Both the position numbers and the translations under genes were made by a program. The notes beneath the pieces are model-generated. The model ran no database searches. It was not told where the DNA came from and saw only the letters and a program-made list of their open reading frames with translations. From assembly GCA_021738725.1 (NCBI GenBank), contig JAIPBE010000040.1, forward strand, positions 1 to 33,238: a DNA stretch of 33,238 bases. Reading direction: 5' to 3'. Positions 1-7,173 of the stretch are shown here, in pieces. This DNA comes from Saprospiraceae bacterium (GTDB lineage: Bacteria; Bacteroidota; Bacteroidia; Chitinophagales; Saprospiraceae). How positions within the stretch are numbered: position 1 is the first letter of the stretch; every line of letters begins with the position of its first letter.

Positions 1-90
1 TTCCGATGTCTCAACATTCGTCTCTACCCTTGATACATGCCATTCCGTTCCAAGTTGAAGCAGCTTGTCAAAGAACTCTACTGTCATCAT
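1..90 (-). CDS. Probable transposase, N-terminal fragment cut by the window edge (ISL3-like)
   Basis: Reading leftward from ATG ATG at 90-85, 30 codons stay open to the window edge. The peptide begins MMTVEFFDKLLQLG and continues with a Trp-x-Val-x-x-Val-Glu pattern. This resembles the start of ISL3-family transposases, where a short helix ending in a leucine-rich turn is followed by W-x-V-x-x-V/I-E and a beta strand. The rest lies outside the window, so zinc-finger and DDE residues cannot be checked. If correct, one end of the insertion sequence should lie between 91 and about 146, just upstream of the lipoprotein gene. The family call rests on a short N-terminal pattern only. It could also be another small protein. 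Confidence 0.4.
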   Translation of the reverse strand, partial: MMTVEFFDKLLQLGTEWHVSRVETNVETSE

Positions 91-134
91 TGCTTTTCTT
101 TACAAGTTATGATTTTCCACTAAAATGACAGTAG
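79..134. repeat. 10-bp inverted repeat flanking the transposase start
   Basis: CTACTGTCAT at 79-88 is the exact reverse complement of ATGACAGTAG at 125-134. The arms are 36 bp apart. The left arm covers part of the putative transposase start region and the right arm lies 13 bp upstream of the lipoprotein start. It could be a hairpin in the transposase leader or part of an insertion-sequence end. A chance match is possible. Confidence 0.3.
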
Positions 135-146
135 AACCAGAAATTT

Positions 147-1064
147 ATGCAATTTTTCGGTATGTTCCTGCTTGCTGGCGGTCTTTTCCTGACCAGCTGT
201 ACAGATGACACGACCGATCCAACCCCTACAGCCGCAACCGTTAGCCTGGGAACAGGTGCCGGTTTCATTAGTGGCAATGCTGAGATCGAAACAGGTTCCA
301 CCTTTAACGTCAATGTGATCGCAACCAGCGGAACCAATCCAATGAAAGCCCTCACGGTTTACAAGGACAACGTAGCGATGGACTTCAACGATCTGACCTT
401 CAATGGTTCAGGCGCGACATCCAACCCTGCCCTTCTGTTTAATACAGACAAGACTTCCCTCAATTGGGAGATCGGCATCCTGGGTGAAGCTACCGATGGT
501 TCACACGATTATAAGTTTGAGATCCTGGATGATAACGGTCTCACCAATTCAGTGACGATCAATATCATCACCAAGACAACTGCAACTCCACTGGAAAAGA
601 CACTCATGGGTGTACTCTTCAATCAGGCAGGTCCAACTGGAACAGGGGGGCTTGATCTGGATAATGGAACATCACTTGGTTCAGCGAACGTAGCTGTTGA
701 AATTCGTGATATGGGTATCGATTGCGGGTTGCCTGATGCGACGAACTGGCGCAAACAGATCGGTTCAGCAAACTCTGCTGATATGCGGAAGGTCGATTTG
801 ACTGTTTTGCCAGCGTTTACATTTGCTGCAACGGTTTCCAAAGAAGCTATTTTGGAAGCTTATACCACTGGAACGGTGCTAGGTAGCGGAATGACCGACA
901 ATTGTACAACTCCTGTGAGTGTCAATGATGTTTCAGCTCCCGTTGTCGTCGGTGATATGTTTGTTGTTCTATCAAACAGCAAATATTATCTCATTCAGGT
1001 CGCCAAGTTGAACAACACGACGACGAACAATGATGACAATTACGAAATGAACGTGAAGTATTAA
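147..1064 (+). CDS. Hypothetical surface lipoprotein
   Basis: The 305-residue product starts with a hydrophobic stretch ending in a lipobox, LTSC, with Cys18 as the predicted lipidated residue. A Thr/Asp-rich linker follows (DDTTDPTPT). The remainder is rich in Thr, Asn, Gly and alternating hydrophobics, as in beta-sandwich proteins; residues near 30-150 look like an Ig-like fold with a VNVIATSGTNP segment. I do not recognise a named family. The signal peptide is odd because it has no Lys or Arg before the hydrophobic core. An in-frame TAG at 132-134 rules out extending the start upstream, so the real N-terminus may have been changed by the neighbouring insertion sequence. No Shine-Dalgarno is visible, which is usual for Bacteroidota. 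A strong terminator follows 25 bp after the stop. The lipoprotein call is good; the function is unknown. Confidence 0.75.
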   Translation: MQFFGMFLLAGGLFLTSCTDDTTDPTPTAATVSLGTGAGFISGNAEIETGSTFNVNVIATSGTNPMKALTVYKDNVAMDFNDLTFNGSGATSNPALLFNTDKTSLNWEIGILGEATDGSHDYKFEILDDNGLTNSVTINIITKTTATPLEKTLMGVLFNQAGPTGTGGLDLDNGTSLGSANVAVEIRDMGIDCGLPDATNWRKQIGSANSADMRKVDLTVLPAFTFAATVSKEAILEAYTTGTVLGSGMTDNCTTPVSVNDVSAPVVVGDMFVVLSNSKYYLIQVAKLNNTTTNNDDNYEMNVKY

Positions 1065-1088
1065 TTCACTTTCCTTCGTTTGAACTTC

Positions 1089-1128
1089 AAAGGGCCATCC
1101 GCAAACCAGCGGGTGGCCCTTTTCTTTT
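1089..1128 (+). terminator. Rho-independent terminator after the lipoprotein gene
   Basis: A 14-bp stem pairs 1089-1102 (AAAGGGCCATCCGC) with 1109-1122 (GCGGGTGGCCCTTT), with one G-U pair and a 6-nt loop. It is followed by TCTTTT. The hairpin sits 25 bp after the lipoprotein stop codon. It isolates that gene from the membrane protein gene at 1166, which therefore needs its own promoter in the short gap or relies on readthrough. Confidence 0.88.
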
Positions 1129-1147
1129 GATCAGACACACTATCTTA

Positions 1148-1165
1148 TGCATCTAATTAGATGCA
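1148..1165. promoter_or_regulatory. Perfect 18-bp palindrome abutting a start codon (operator-like)
   Basis: TGCATCTAATTAGATGCA is a perfect 9+9 palindrome that ends exactly one base before the ATG at 1166. Its dyad symmetry and AT-rich centre resemble a binding site for a homodimeric helix-turn-helix regulator. In RNA the same sequence could fold and hide the translation start. No regulator gene lies next to it, so the binding protein is unknown. Confidence 0.5.
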
Positions 1166-1882
1166 ATGCGGGAATTTATCTCCTTCGGAACCGAGCACCT
1201 GATCTGGCTCATTGCCGGTGTACTCTCCTCTATTCTGTGGGTCACAGCCGGTATCAGGTTGGGTAAAAGGGCACAATCCGACCTGCGGCAACGGCAACTT
1301 GCCCTGATCATGAGCCTCATCCCGGCTATGCTGTGGATCGGTGGCAGTATCTGGCTCATCCTGAATGAAGACCCCATCCCCAAAAATCTGGTACTTCCAT
1401 TTCATGTCTGTTATTTTCTCAATCTGGTCATGCCCTTCATGCTCTGGAGAAAATCCTATTTCATCTTTGAGATCACCTATTTTGTCACCATGGCTGGTAC
1501 CCTCCAGGCCCTGCTGACCCCGGATCTGCACTACGGATTTCCGGACCTCATCAATATCCGCTATTTCGTCGTCCACATCGGTCTGATGATGAGCACCTTC
1601 TATGCTGTCTTCGTCTACGGGTTTCGCCCCACCTGGAAAAGCCTCTGGAAAGCCATTCTCTGGACCAACCTGTACATGGTCTTCGTCACACCGATCAACC
1701 TGCTGTTCGATACCAACTTCATGTATGTGCGGGCCAAACCTCCTGTCGCCTCCATGCTGGACTATCTCGGCGACTGGCCCTGGTACCTCCTCACCGGACA
1801 GATCATGTTGGTGGTCCTGTTTACCATTGTGCTGTTGCCTTTCCTCATCCTCAAGCCGAAGGCTGTGCTCAGTGATTTGTAG
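1166..1882 (+). CDS. TIGR02206/YwaF-like integral membrane protein
   Basis: This 238-residue protein has about six to seven hydrophobic helices spread along its length. It matches the pattern of the TIGR02206 (YwaF) family: an N-terminal FGTEHLIWL segment, a central LPFHVCYFLNLVMPFML helix with conserved His and Cys, an HYGFPDLINIRYFVVHIGLM segment, and a C-terminal WPWYLLTGQI helix. Family length is usually 220-250 residues, so it appears complete. The biochemical role of the family is not established. The ATG at 1166 fits the family N-terminus and directly follows a perfect palindrome that may control it. The gene lies between a terminator and a long repeat-rich spacer, so it is probably transcribed alone. 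Confidence 0.8.
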   Translation: MREFISFGTEHLIWLIAGVLSSILWVTAGIRLGKRAQSDLRQRQLALIMSLIPAMLWIGGSIWLILNEDPIPKNLVLPFHVCYFLNLVMPFMLWRKSYFIFEITYFVTMAGTLQALLTPDLHYGFPDLINIRYFVVHIGLMMSTFYAVFVYGFRPTWKSLWKAILWTNLYMVFVTPINLLFDTNFMYVRAKPPVASMLDYLGDWPWYLLTGQIMLVVLFTIVLLPFLILKPKAVLSDL

Positions 1883-1902
1883 CACGGGATTCGTTTGGTA
1901 AA

Positions 1903-2684
1903 TTCCTGGTTCCTTCATCCCGCACAAGTGCGGGATTGTTCCAAGTTCCAAGTTGGTTATCAGGCCCGACAGTCGTTTTCAATCGCTTGGCTGTTCAAGG
2001 TTCAAAGGGTCCCGACAAGTCGGGACCTTGTTCAACGTTCAACGTAACATACATTGAACGTTGAACAGAGTCCCGTGCCAGCGGAACTCCTTGAACATTG
2101 AACAACAAATCGTTTAGCGAAATACTAGAACTGTAGGAGCCAAATATGATTGATAAAAAATGAATTGTTGGTGCCGGTGTCTCACCGGCAGCGCAGAGAC
2201 GAACTCTCCATATAATATTGTCCATGAAAACGGGTGCTCTGGCGGTGTCTCACCGCCGTCAGCATGCCATAACCTAAACGGCCACTTTTCAGCTTTTAGG
2301 CTTGAATTCATTGCTAAATGTGAAACATAGTGTGACAGAATGCAGTGAGACAACGCACAATAGAGGGTTCGAGTAAGACACTCAAACCAACACAGAAGTT
2401 ATTGAAAACTGAACTGGGTCCCGACTTGTCGGGGCACATTGAATCTTGAATGTAAATCCTGCCTGCCGCAGGGTTCCTGTGTTCCTGCATCCCGCACGAG
2501 TGTGGGATGGTTCCAGGTTTCAAGTTGGTTTTCAGGACCAACAATCATTTTCAATCGCTTGATAGCCGGCCTGCCGTTGGCACGGTTCAAAGTTTAACGT
2601 AAATCACATTGAACCTTAAACAGGGTCCCGACTTGTCGGGATCCTTTACACATTGAACAGCCAAACATTTAGCATACTGCTAAA
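1903..2684. repeat. Imperfect ~220-bp direct repeat, two copies (1903-2130 and 2474-2684)
   Basis: Both copies run in the same order: TTCCTG words, a CCCGCAC hairpin, GTTCCA/CAAGTTGGTT, CAGG(C/A)CC, then the shared block TTTTCAATCGCTTG, a variable palindrome, GTTCAA words with AACGTAA, ACATTGAAC, a second palindrome and a TTTAGC ending. The copies differ mainly in which palindrome is present at the equivalent points. The roughly 340 bp between them contains the double-hairpin element. Confidence 0.65.
2167..2257. repeat. 91-bp double-hairpin repeat element, copy 1
   Basis: The first hairpin GCCGGTGTCTCACCGGC (2173-2189) and the second GGCGGTGTCTCACCGCC (2241-2257) share the core GGTGTCTCACC. 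A second copy occurs at 30211-30301 with identical spacing between hairpins and a shared CTCCATAT word in the middle. In this copy both stems are intact: 7 bp with a TCT loop. Confidence 0.7.
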
Positions 2685-2802
2685 CCTTGGAAACCAGGAA
2701 CCTGAAACAGTGTCCGCGCCAAGAGGACACGAAGGAACTTGGAACAATTCACACCCCGATTAAACTGCATATTTGTAGCGACGTTGACCCACAAATCACT
2801 CC

Positions 2803-5274
2803 ATCACGAAATCACCACATAACACCCCCCATCCTGGCATCTCCGATGCCGTCACCTGGTTCGAGGATCAGGGGTGGTTTCCATTCCCCTTTCAGCTGGA
2901 AACCTGGGAGGCATGGCTGAATGGGGAGAGTGGCTTGGTCAATGCACCTACCGGCAGTGGCAAGACCTATTCCCTGATCATCCCGGCCATCCTGGAGTCT
3001 CGTGACCTGCCCGAACCCAAAAAACGCTGGGGTCCCTACCTCTTGTGGATTACCCCCTTGCGGGCTCTCTCCCGCGAGATCCAGTACTCCGCACAACGAG
3101 CCGCTGCTGGACTAGGCGTCGATTGGGACATCGCCATCCGCACCGGAGATACCCTCACCTCTGAACGGGATAGACAACGAAAAACGCCACCTCATATCCT
3201 CATCACCACCCCGGAAAGTCTGCATATCCTCCTGGCCCAAAAGCAAGCCGCCCGGTATTTCTCCAACCTGCAGGGCATCGTCGCCGACGAATGGCATGAG
3301 CTCGTGGGAAGCAAGCGCGGCGTGCAAGTCGAACTGGGATTCAGCCGATTGCGCAGCCTCTGTCCCGGACTGAAGACCTGGGGTATCTCCGCCACCATCG
3401 GCAATCTGGAAGAGGCCATCGGCGTGCTCATGGGCACACCACCGGGCGCACCACATGGGGCTCGGCTGGTGGTGGCCGATCAAGTGAAAGACATCGAACT
3501 CATCTCCATCTTGCCGGACTCGATCGAAGAATTGCCCTGGGCGGGCCACCTGGGTATCCGCTTGATCGAAAAGGTCATTCCCCTCCTCGAAAACAGTCCC
3601 AGTACACTCATCTTTACCAACACCCGCTCCCAATGTGAGATCTGGTACCAGCGCCTGCTGGATGTGGCACCTGACCTGGCCGGACAGATGGCCATGCATC
3701 ACGGGTCCATCAGCCGGGAATTGCGGGACTGGGTCGAGGAGGCCCTGCACGAGGGCAAGCTGAAGGCCGTGGTCTGCACCTCCAGCCTGGACCTGGGGGT
3801 GGACTTCCGTCCGGTGGAGCAGATCATCCAGATCGGCAGTCCAAAAGGAGTAGCCCGGTTCATGCAACGCGCTGGCCGCAGTGGCCACCAGCCGGGGAAG
3901 ACCAGCCGAATCTATTTTGTGCCTACCCATGCCCTCGAACTGATCGAAGCCGCCGCCCTGCGCGGTGCCATTCACACTGGTGAGGTGGAAAGCAGGTTCC
4001 CACACATCCGCTCCTTTGATGTGCTAGTCCAGTATCTCATGACTCTGGCTGTCGGGGATGGATTCTATCCGGCTGAGATCCTGGAAGAGATCCGGAATAC
4101 CTTCTCCTACGAAAGTGTCAGCGATGCCGAATGGGCCTGGCTGATCAACTTCCTCACCCGGGGCGGCAGCATGGAAGCCTACGATGAATTTCACAAGATC
4201 ACGGTTAAGCCCGACGGCCGGCATGTGGTGATCGACCGTCGAAATGCCCTCCGCCACCGCCTGTCGATCGGGACCATTGTCAGTGATACGGCCATGGTGA
4301 TCAAGTATGTAACCGGCAAACGTTTGGGTACCATCGAAGAGGGATTTATCTCTGCGCTCAAACCCGGGGATATCTTCTGGTTTGCCGGCCAGTCGCTCGA
4401 GCTGGTTCGCATCCGAGACATGGAAGTCCAGGTGCGTAAAAGCAGCAGGCGAACCGGAAAAATTCCCTCCTGGCAGGGAGGGCGCATGCCCCTGACTTCC
4501 AACCTGACCAAACTCCTCCGAGACAAGCTCAACGAATATCGGGATGGCATCGGTCCGGATGCCGAGACCCAGGTTCTTCGACCTTTACTGGAACGGCAGA
4601 TGGCCACCAGCATGATCCCCTCCCATGCCGATTTTCTGATCGAGTATTTCCACAGCGAAGAGGGACATCATCTGGTTTTCTATCCCTTTGAGGGGCGTTT
4701 TGTCCATGAGGGCATGGCAGCACTGATCGGCTGGCGATTGTCCCGGAAAAAGCCGATCAGCTTCAGTATGGCCATGAACGATTATGGTTTTGAATTGCTC
4801 AGTGAAGATGAGATCCCCTTTGATCAGCTCACCGATCCCGAGCTGTACACCACTGACAATCTGATGGAAGACATCCGCCGAAGCATCAATGAAGCCGAAA
4901 TGGGTCGCCGTCGATTCCGGGATATTGCCAGCATTTCCGGGATGATCTTCAAAGGGTTTCCCGGTCGCTTGAAAAAGGAACGCCACCTCCAGAGTTCTTC
5001 CTCCCTGTTATTTGATGTTTTTGCCGACTATGATCCGGACAATCTGCTCTACCTTCAGGCCTTTGAGGAGGTCCACACCTTTCAGCTGGAAGAAAGCCGC
5101 TTGCGGGAGGCCCTCCATCGCATCCACGGACAGACCATCCACGTAATGTCCCCCGGTCAGTTCACCCCATTTGCCTTTCCGATCATCGTCGATTCACTCT
5201 CACGCGAACGGATGAGCTCGGAGAGCATGGAAGACCGGATACGGAAGATGGCTACGGCCTCCTGGGATGAATAA
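2803..5274 (+). CDS. Lhr-type DEXH helicase (ligase-associated DNA damage response helicase family)
   Basis: A superfamily 2 ATP-dependent helicase of the Lhr branch, expected to act on damaged DNA in the cytoplasm. Counting from 2803, visible motifs are a Q-motif-like PFPFQLETW near residue 30, Walker A APTGSGKT at 48-55, ITPLRAL (Ia), TTPESLHILL (Ib), DEWH box at 162-165, SAT (III), FTNTRSQCE (IV), LDLGVDF (V) and QRAGRSGH (VI). The C-terminal Lhr module ends in FAFPIIVDSLSRERMSSE. The first ordinary start codon is TTG at 2935, but it would remove the conserved PFPFQ region. The frame is open upstream to a TGA at 2785 with no ATG, GTG or TTG. I chose ATC at 2803 (ITKSPHNT) as a plausible rare start; a frameshift in the C-run at 2825-2830 is the alternative. 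The usual partners (ATP-dependent ligase, exonuclease, PdeM) are not adjacent. Confidence 0.85.
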   Translation: MTKSPHNTPHPGISDAVTWFEDQGWFPFPFQLETWEAWLNGESGLVNAPTGSGKTYSLIIPAILESRDLPEPKKRWGPYLLWITPLRALSREIQYSAQRAAAGLGVDWDIAIRTGDTLTSERDRQRKTPPHILITTPESLHILLAQKQAARYFSNLQGIVADEWHELVGSKRGVQVELGFSRLRSLCPGLKTWGISATIGNLEEAIGVLMGTPPGAPHGARLVVADQVKDIELISILPDSIEELPWAGHLGIRLIEKVIPLLENSPSTLIFTNTRSQCEIWYQRLLDVAPDLAGQMAMHHGSISRELRDWVEEALHEGKLKAVVCTSSLDLGVDFRPVEQIIQIGSPKGVARFMQRAGRSGHQPGKTSRIYFVPTHALELIEAAALRGAIHTGEVESRFPHIRSFDVLVQYLMTLAVGDGFYPAEILEEIRNTFSYESVSDAEWAWLINFLTRGGSMEAYDEFHKITVKPDGRHVVIDRRNALRHRLSIGTIVSDTAMVIKYVTGKRLGTIEEGFISALKPGDIFWFAGQSLELVRIRDMEVQVRKSSRRTGKIPSWQGGRMPLTSNLTKLLRDKLNEYRDGIGPDAETQVLRPLLERQMATSMIPSHADFLIEYFHSEEGHHLVFYPFEGRFVHEGMAALIGWRLSRKKPISFSMAMNDYGFELLSEDEIPFDQLTDPELYTTDNLMEDIRRSINEAEMGRRRFRDIASISGMIFKGFPGRLKKERHLQSSSSLLFDVFADYDPDNLLYLQAFEEVHTFQLEESRLREALHRIHGQTIHVMSPGQFTPFAFPIIVDSLSRERMSSESMEDRIRKMATASWDE

Positions 5275-5885
5275 CTTGTTGCTGACCAACTCTGAGGCTT
5301 ATCAAATCAGCTCTAACCAGAGCACGAAAGTGGAGGAGTTTGGAGGGGAGGAGAAAAAAGACTGTCGCCAAAGGAGGGCCTCACTGATACATCAGAGACC
5401 TGTTCTTACAGACTAAATGCAGTCCTCTTATTTTGAAGATTGAGGTAAAACATAAAAAGTGCCGCATTATTTGGTCGGATTCGTGATTCGATCCTTGATA
5501 CATTGGCGAAATGACAGTACCCTAAAAATGAATCCAGCCACCGATCAAATACGAGCGGCCAGGTCCTGATGTAAATGTGTCCTGAATCAAGGAATGAAAT
5601 GAGCGGTCTCTTGAATCTGAAATAGAAGGCCCATTTTGGCGACAAGCACTTTTGGGTACCTGCACGCCGGCAGGCATGCTTTTGGCACGTCAATAGAACC
5701 CCGAGTAATCGGGGCGCCGGTCCGCCAGCTGGCGGAGAGGGTCGGGCGTGGAATACTGTTCTATTAAAAGACCAGCAGGCACCAAAGATTGAATTCCTGA
5801 ACCCCCCAACTCCAACCAAGAAGTTGAAACCAAATAGGTAGCAAAGTTTAGAATGTTGTATTTTCGAATCAGGTCAACCTTCGAA
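5275..5885. repeat. Spacer with extragenic palindromes; no gene seen
   Basis: The stretch contains several hairpin words: CCTGCACGCCGGCAGG at 5659-5674, CCCCGAGTAATCGGGG at 5699-5714 and TCCGCCAGCTGGCGGA at 5721-5736. A leftward ORF here is low-complexity and runs through these palindromes, so I do not regard it as a gene. A purine-rich block lies at 5328-5361. No clear promoter was found for the gene that follows. Confidence 0.6.
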
Positions 5886-6362
5886 ATGATGCTTTATCGC
5901 CTCCTGCTCTTACTGTCCATCTTCTTGTATGGTCAATCACTTTCTGCTCAGGAAAAAGCAACAAGTGAAATTCAGTACGATTCCACATACGCCGCTCAAC
6001 TCGGCGCCGACGACTACGGCATGAAACCTTTTGTCATGGCCTTCCTCAAAGCCGGCCCTGAACGCAGTCAGGACAAGGAAACTGCTGCCGCCCTTCAGAA
6101 GGCCCATCTGGAAAATATCATGCGGATGGCCGAAGAGGGCACCCTGGTGCTGGCCGGACCTTTCCTGGATCAGGGGGAAGTGCGCGGCATCTACATCTTC
6201 AATGTGACTACCGTGGAAGAAGCGGAAGAATTAACTCGAACAGATCCGGCTATTCAGGCTGGCCGTCTGGTCATGGAACTGCATCCCTGGTATGGGAGTG
6301 CGGCGTTGATGGAGGTAAATCGACTGCACAAGAAGGGGCAGAAGAAAAGCGTTGCAGAATGA
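5886..6362 (+). CDS. Secreted YCII-domain (YciI-like) protein
   Basis: The 158-residue product from ATG 5886 has a signal peptide (MMLYRLLLLLSIFLYG, cleavage after LSAQ), followed by a YCII-related alpha-beta domain at about residues 45-145. Family features seen are FVMAFLKAGPERS, the helix KAHLENIMRMAEEG with the conserved His, AGPFLDQGEVRGIYIF, and the DPAIQAGRLVMELHPWYG ending. YCII domains form ferredoxin-like dimers related to muconolactone isomerase; most have no known reaction. Export is unusual for the cytoplasmic YciI type but is seen in Bacteroidota. The frame extends upstream to 5853, but that start would put charged residues before the signal peptide. The gene lies 13 bp before an AT-rich gene of different composition. 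Confidence 0.8.
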   Translation: MMLYRLLLLLSIFLYGQSLSAQEKATSEIQYDSTYAAQLGADDYGMKPFVMAFLKAGPERSQDKETAAALQKAHLENIMRMAEEGTLVLAGPFLDQGEVRGIYIFNVTTVEEAEELTRTDPAIQAGRLVMELHPWYGSAALMEVNRLHKKGQKKSVAE

Positions 6363-6375
6363 CCAAATAACTTCA

Positions 6376-7158
6376 ATGCCCAAATTAATCAATTATCGAG
6401 CCCTGAAATATCTTCTATACGCCTTCTACGTCGTAATGATCATTGCAATTGGTCAGCGTTTGGTCACTGCATATCAAAACTATCAGAAAATCGAGAATCT
6501 CCTTGAGATAGAATCAAATTACATGGTCTTATACCAAACACTGAATCAATGGATTGAGGAAACAGGACTTTCAAATAAACGAGACATACTCATACCACCA
6601 ATACTTGATGAAATATCAGCACATCTCGACTCGCTTTATAATGATTGCAATGTCAATCCAAGAGAAACTTTTAATCTTATCGAAAGGGCATCCCAACTAA
6701 TAACAATAGGCGGATACGAGAGAGGGCCATATTATTCAGAATTCTTTTCTAAAGAACTAAATAGTTTGAAGACTCTATTAAATTCCAATCCCTATGTTTT
6801 CTTGCAAAAAGAGATAAAAAAAATTGAATTAAATTCAACCGAAGTTAAATTATTACAGTCTATGCAAATATCACTAATCTTTCAATTAATATCAAGATAT
6901 TTTTATACACAAGATGAGATAATCTGTTGGCCTCCAATCGCATCAATTCATTTTTACCAAAATAGCATTTTTCCTGATTCAATAATGCTAAAATTTGAAG
7001 AATTGTCAGCAACAAAGGACATGCTTGGGCTGCACTACAAAGCGCCAGAAAACATTATATTTAATAATATTAAAGGAGTCAGCATATTGGCCGAATTCCC
7101 CAAAGGGGTTCGATGCATTGATCAAATAAATTTCAAACCTACCCTGAGATCCTATTAA
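6376..7158 (+). CDS. Hypothetical membrane-anchored protein, AT-rich
   Basis: I do not recognise the family. From ATG 6376 the product is about 260 residues: a short basic N-terminus (MPKLINYRALKY), one transmembrane helix (LLYAFYVVMIIAIG), a predicted helical region rich in Glu, Asn and Leu (about residues 30-165), then a beta-rich C-terminal part. The topology suggests a single-pass protein with a periplasmic body. A TTG start at 6352 would overlap the YCII gene by 11 bp and is less likely. Codon usage is strikingly AT-rich, with many AAT, AAA, ATA and TTA codons, compared with the GC-richer genes on either side. It is 15 bp upstream of a second unknown gene of the same composition, so the pair is probably one transcript and likely acquired together. 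A faint resemblance in layout to gliding-motility GldM-type anchors is not enough to name it. Confidence 0.65.
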   Translation: MPKLINYRALKYLLYAFYVVMIIAIGQRLVTAYQNYQKIENLLEIESNYMVLYQTLNQWIEETGLSNKRDILIPPILDEISAHLDSLYNDCNVNPRETFNLIERASQLITIGGYERGPYYSEFFSKELNSLKTLLNSNPYVFLQKEIKKIELNSTEVKLLQSMQISLIFQLISRYFYTQDEIICWPPIASIHFYQNSIFPDSIMLKFEELSATKDMLGLHYKAPENIIFNNIKGVSILAEFPKGVRCIDQINFKPTLRSY

Positions 7159-7173
7159 GTCAAGTTCAAGGAT

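Larger units (their letters stand above)
1883..2802. repeat. Repeat-rich spacer with palindromes and GTTCAAN-type units
   Basis: No convincing gene is present. The DNA is a patchwork of GTTCCAA/GTTCAAC/GTTCAAA-like 7-mers and short hairpins such as CCCGCACAAGTGCGGG, TCCCGACAAGTCGGGA and TCCCGACTTGTCGGG, plus CCTGCCTGCCGCAGG. Many arms share the words CCCGAC or CCCGCA but differ at the centre, suggesting a family of short extragenic palindromes. Two larger structures inside it, an imperfect direct repeat and a double-hairpin element, are listed separately. The ORFs in this stretch consist of translated repeat words. Confidence 0.75.

Noticed and set aside
2687-2920. Small plus-strand ORF just before the Lhr helicase as a separate gene or its N-terminus
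   Set aside because: It is in a different frame from the conserved PFPFQ region and consists partly of spacer repeat words.
3112-4005. Long minus-strand ORF inside the Lhr helicase gene
   Set aside because: It is the antisense shadow of a GC-rich gene. The plus strand encodes all helicase motifs and the minus translation has no domain pattern.
5406-5819. 137-codon minus-strand ORF in the spacer
   Set aside because: It runs through extragenic palindromes and has no domain, signal or neighbour support.
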